Below are positions 14,038 through 15,821 of a stretch of DNA of 15,821 nt, one piece after another. This stretch comes from GBS-DC sp037442365. GTDB taxonomy: Bacteria; Armatimonadota; Fimbriimonadia; Fimbriimonadales; GBS-DC. The translations under genes were made by a program, and so were the position numbers. The DNA is taken from contig JBBIQK010000061.1 of assembly GCA_037442365.1 (NCBI GenBank), positions 1 to 15,821 of the forward strand, written 5' to 3'. The notes beneath the pieces are model-generated. The model searched no databases, was not told where the DNA came from, and worked only from the letters and a program-made list of their open reading frames with translations. The number at the start of each line of letters is the position of its first letter. The first letter of the stretch is position 1.

Positions 14038-14520
14038 TTACTTCAAGCTGGCGACTGTGGTCGCCAGTTGCACCTGTTGCCAGGCGTCCGTGCGTGGCTC
14101 CTGCCAGCGCACCGTGACGATAATCGTTTTCAAACCGATAGAGATGTTGTTGCTTGTTGTCAAGTTCACAACTTCAATGGTGCCAAACCCGTTGCGCAAT
14201 TCATTCGTGAAGTTCAGCGTGCCGCCTCCGGGCGTCTGCAAACTGGTGAAACGCACGCGGAACTGGTTGGTATCGTTCAGCTCGATTGTTTGCCCCAGTC
14301 CCGCATTGATTAGCCCGTTTGCGGTAATCTGCAGAAAGTCCATCGTACGCACACGCTCCAGCGCAGTCTGTGCGACATTCGTGGCGAAGGTGAACTGCTG
14401 GGCACGGCGCTGCATGCGCGTACTCATCGGCGAAATCGCGGCGATGCTCAACACAAGAAGTGTCACGATGAACACTGCAACCAGAATCTCCGTGAGCGCG
14501 GAGCCTCTTTGGGTACGCAT
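14038..14520 (-). CDS. PilV-like minor prepilin
   Basis: This 160-residue protein has a six-residue leader ending in Gly (MRTQRG) followed by SALTEILVAVFIVTLLVLSI, with Glu at +5, then a helix (MQRRAQQFTFATNVAQTALERVR) and a beta-rich domain. The pattern is that of PilV/GspI-type minor pilins. The start ATG 14520 lies 3 nt after the stop of the preceding prepilin gene, with AGGAG about 8 nt upstream. Its stop is followed at once by a strong stem-loop. It would be processed by a prepilin peptidase located outside this window and inserted into a pilus or type II secretion pseudopilus. Confidence 0.82.
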   Translation of the reverse strand: MRTQRGSALTEILVAVFIVTLLVLSIAAISPMSTRMQRRAQQFTFATNVAQTALERVRTMDFLQITANGLINAGLGQTIELNDTNQFRVRFTSLQTPGGGTLNFTNELRNGFGTIEVVNLTTSNNISIGLKTIIVTVRWQEPRTDAWQQVQLATTVASLK

Positions 14521-14523
14521 GCG

Positions 14524-14886
14524 TTAGTCTCCTGTCCAATCGAAACGGTGCGACGGGATACCGCTGGGGCACTGGGGCGGCGTCCCCACGGCGTTCACGA
14601 GGTACGCCGCGCCGCCTGCTGCTGGGCAAAATGGCTCTCGATCCAGATATTGCGGCACAAGGTCGGTCATGCTTACAGTCGCCCCTGTTTGCGCGCGGGT
14701 CGCCAGCGCGTACATCTCTTTCGCCTGGTGAATTTGGCGCAGGTTCGCGACGCAGATGCGAGTCTGGGCGCGCGCGCGGGCGTTCATCCAGCTCGGCAGC
14801 GCCAGCGAGACCAGGATCCCGATAATCAGGATCACGACCATAATCTCTACCAGCGTAAAGCCCCGTTCGCGTGGGTCTTGTCTCAT
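14524..14886 (-). CDS. GspG/PilA-like prepilin
   Basis: This 120-residue prepilin starts MRQDPRERG, is cut after G9, and continues FTLVEIMVVILIIGILVSLALPSW, a textbook type III-signal helix with Glu at +5. The soluble part contains KEMYALAT and then DREPFCPAAGGAAYLVNAVG. C87 and C106 probably form a disulphide near the C-terminus, as in GspG-like and several deep-branching pilins; C45 lies in the helix. It is first in the operon, so it may be the most expressed subunit. The chosen start follows a weak AGGGG; a longer frame begins at 15048 but runs into the tenA promoter and is rejected. No assembly ATPase or platform gene is seen here. Confidence 0.88.
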   Translation of the reverse strand: MRQDPRERGFTLVEIMVVILIIGILVSLALPSWMNARARAQTRICVANLRQIHQAKEMYALATRAQTGATVSMTDLVPQYLDREPFCPAAGGAAYLVNAVGTPPQCPSGIPSHRFDWTGD

Positions 14887-14973
14887 GATAGCCCCTGTGG
14901 GCGCAGGTCGCCCATGCTGGGTTTTCCACACATCCCACACCGCCATACTGTCAATCGCGCCAGTTTTCGAGGG

Positions 14974-14979
14974 TAGAAT
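14974..14979 (+). promoter_or_regulatory. -10 box TAGAAT for tenA, leaderless
   Basis: GAGGGTAGAAT lies 6 nt before the tenA ATG, and no ribosome binding site lies between, so the transcript is probably leaderless. Spacing equals that of the leftward promoter at 87-92. The leftward pilin operon begins 88 nt away in the other direction. Confidence 0.6.
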
Positions 14980-14985
14980 TGCGTT

Positions 14986-15648
14986 ATGCGCTACACCGAG
15001 CAGCTCTGGCGGTCTATCGAGCCGATTTACGCCGCGATTCTGAAGCACCCATTTCTCACTGGGCTTACCGACGGCAGTTTATCGCGCGAGGCGTTTCAGT
15101 TCTATGTGGTGCAGGATGCGCATTACCTGCGGTATTATGCGCAGTGCCTGAGCCTCGCCGCCGCCAAAGCCCCCCACGACGACTGGCTGGTGACCTTCAA
15201 CGAGCATGCGAAGACGGCGATTCTGGTGGAGCGTTCGTTGCACGAGGGGTTTTTCAAGGAGTTTGGACTGACGCCGCCACAGATCTACGCCGCGCCGATG
15301 GCGCCCACCTGCGTCGCGTACACGCATTACCTGCTGGCGGTCTGTTATGCGCGTCCATTCCATGAGGCGCTGGGCGCGATTCTGCCCTGCTACTGGATTT
15401 ACTGGGAGGTTGGCAAGGCGTTAGAAACGCACGGCTCACCCAACCCGCTCTATCAGCGCTGGATTGACACTTACGCTTCCGAGGAGTTCGGGGGTGTGGT
15501 GCGCGAGGTGCTGGCGATGACCGACGCTGCTGCCGAATCGCTCACGGACGCCCAGCGCGACGCCATGCGCGACCACTTCGTGATGACCAGCCGCTACGAG
15601 TGGATGTTCTGGGACATGGGCTATCGGCAGGAATCCTGGGCAGTTTAA
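14986..15648 (+). CDS. tenA: Aminopyrimidine aminohydrolase (TenA, thiaminase II)
   Basis: This 220-residue protein is a TenA_C-type enzyme that hydrolyses amino-HMP from degraded thiamin to HMP, a salvage route for vitamin B1; members can also cleave thiamin. The catalytic and substrate residues sit at the same numbers as in Bacillus subtilis TenA: D44 (VVQDAHYL), Y112 (AYTHYL), the nucleophile C135 (AILPCYWIYWEVG) and E205 (SRYEWMFWDM). Length is normal. It stands alone here: I see no thiamin riboswitch before it, because the leaderless start leaves no room, and no other thi genes in the window. Its end faces a large palindrome and a leftward gene. Confidence 0.95.
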   Translation: MRYTEQLWRSIEPIYAAILKHPFLTGLTDGSLSREAFQFYVVQDAHYLRYYAQCLSLAAAKAPHDDWLVTFNEHAKTAILVERSLHEGFFKEFGLTPPQIYAAPMAPTCVAYTHYLLAVCYARPFHEALGAILPCYWIYWEVGKALETHGSPNPLYQRWIDTYASEEFGGVVREVLAMTDAAAESLTDAQRDAMRDHFVMTSRYEWMFWDMGYRQESWAV

Positions 15649-15667
15649 GTGCCCTTGCGCGAGAACT

Positions 15668-15740
15668 GCGCCATGCGCGCAGCACCGTCTTTTTGGAGTG
15701 CGGAAGCGGAGCTTCCGCACTCCAAATTACGCGCATGCGC
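15668..15740. repeat. Large nested palindrome after tenA
   Basis: A perfect inner stem of 16 bp (15692-15707 with 15711-15726, GGA loop) is built around GGAGTGCGGAAGC. Outside it, GCGCCATGCGCG (15668-15679) pairs with CGCGCATGCGC (15730-15740), leaving one bulged base. The whole element is about 73 nt. Neither strand has a T-run after the stem (rightward AAATTAC, leftward AAAAAGAC), so it does not look like an ordinary terminator. It may be a REP-like dispersed palindrome that also separates the convergent genes. No second copy is visible in this window. Confidence 0.7.
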
Positions 15741-15776
15741 GGACAGGGGAGCGCTGAAAATTCACTGCAGAGACAC

Positions 15777-15821
15777 TTAGTCGTTCCACGCCTTCTCTAA
15801 GGCGGTGTCGAGAGTGAGGGC
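15777..15821 (-). CDS. 3' end of an unknown leftward gene (partial)
   Basis: The leftward frame entering from the right edge reads ALTLDTALEKAWND and ends at TAA (15779-15777). Codon use is partly GC-rich and the helical, acidic ending is protein-like, but 14 residues give no family. It converges on tenA, with the large palindrome between them. Confidence 0.5.
   Translation of the reverse strand, partial: ALTLDTALEKAWND

Noticed and set aside
13396..14313. Rightward open frame of 305 codons opposite the pilin genes
   Set aside because: Antisense to two prepilin genes with exact cleavage motifs; the product has no recognisable features.
14949..14954. Leftward TTGACA as the -35 box of the pilin operon
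   Set aside because: No acceptable -10 hexamer lies 15-19 bp downstream (GTGTGG or similar), so it is left unannotated.
14887..15048. N-terminal extension of the GspG/PilA-like prepilin
   Set aside because: It would place 54 residues before the leader, which prepilins do not tolerate, and it overlaps the tenA promoter and start.
15692..15726. Inner palindrome as a standard intrinsic terminator
   Set aside because: No T-run follows the stem on either strand; the T-run precedes it on the + strand. A repeat element fits better.
1..15821. tRNA, rRNA, CRISPR array, insertion sequence or defence system
   Set aside because: I found no cloverleaf, regularly spaced repeat, transposase, integrase or known defence gene by reading the sequence.

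Overview
This is a GC-rich, gene-dense bacterial chromosomal window with 15 essentially complete protein genes, two partial genes at the edges and no RNA genes, CRISPR array or insertion sequence that I can see. The gene mix is long-form HPF, an IspD-IspF fusion beside a YacL-type PIN-TRAM protein, a Tat-exported Fe/Mn superoxide dismutase, a bacterial eRF1-like protein and a GspG/PilV/PilW/PilX-like prepilin operon. Together with many promoters sitting almost on top of start codons, it suggests a deep-branching, possibly thermophilic lineage such as Armatimonadota. That assignment is inference; no marker gene here proves it.

Layout. 1-80: the 5' end of a leftward gene, with a divergent promoter region. 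160-2139 (+): a phasin-family coiled-coil protein and a UbiB/AarF-type kinase form a tight pair. 2191-3486 (+): lysA (diaminopimelate decarboxylase) from a GTG start directly behind its -10 box. 3524-4276 (+): an atypical superoxide dismutase with a Tat signal and a strong internal ribosome binding site that could also give a cytosolic form. 9062-4287 (-): a four-gene chain in which every gene overlaps the next, running yacL-like PIN-TRAM, ispDF, hpf, nhaC. The ispDF start appears to be ATT, and nhaC carries an extra secreted-type N-terminal domain.

9135-9728 (+): a small secreted coiled-coil protein with LTxxQ-like motifs. 9786-10979 (+): a bacterial archaeo-eukaryotic-type release factor (baeRF) homologue. 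It ends convergently, across a GC-rich hairpin, with the leftward pilin operon (14886-11013). That operon runs major-type prepilin, PilV-like, PilW-like, a large PilX/GspK-like protein with two perfect EF-hand loops, and a small two-TM protein. 14986-15648 (+): tenA, with all catalytic residues at the same numbers as in Bacillus subtilis TenA. The window ends with a large nested palindrome and the 3' end of a leftward gene.

The most interesting signals are: a recurring GGTATAMT promoter element placed 6-9 nt from start codons (leaderless mRNAs); the dual-start superoxide dismutase; the ATT-start ispDF; the baeRF protein; and the EF-hand pilin-tip candidate with its unknown two-TM partner.
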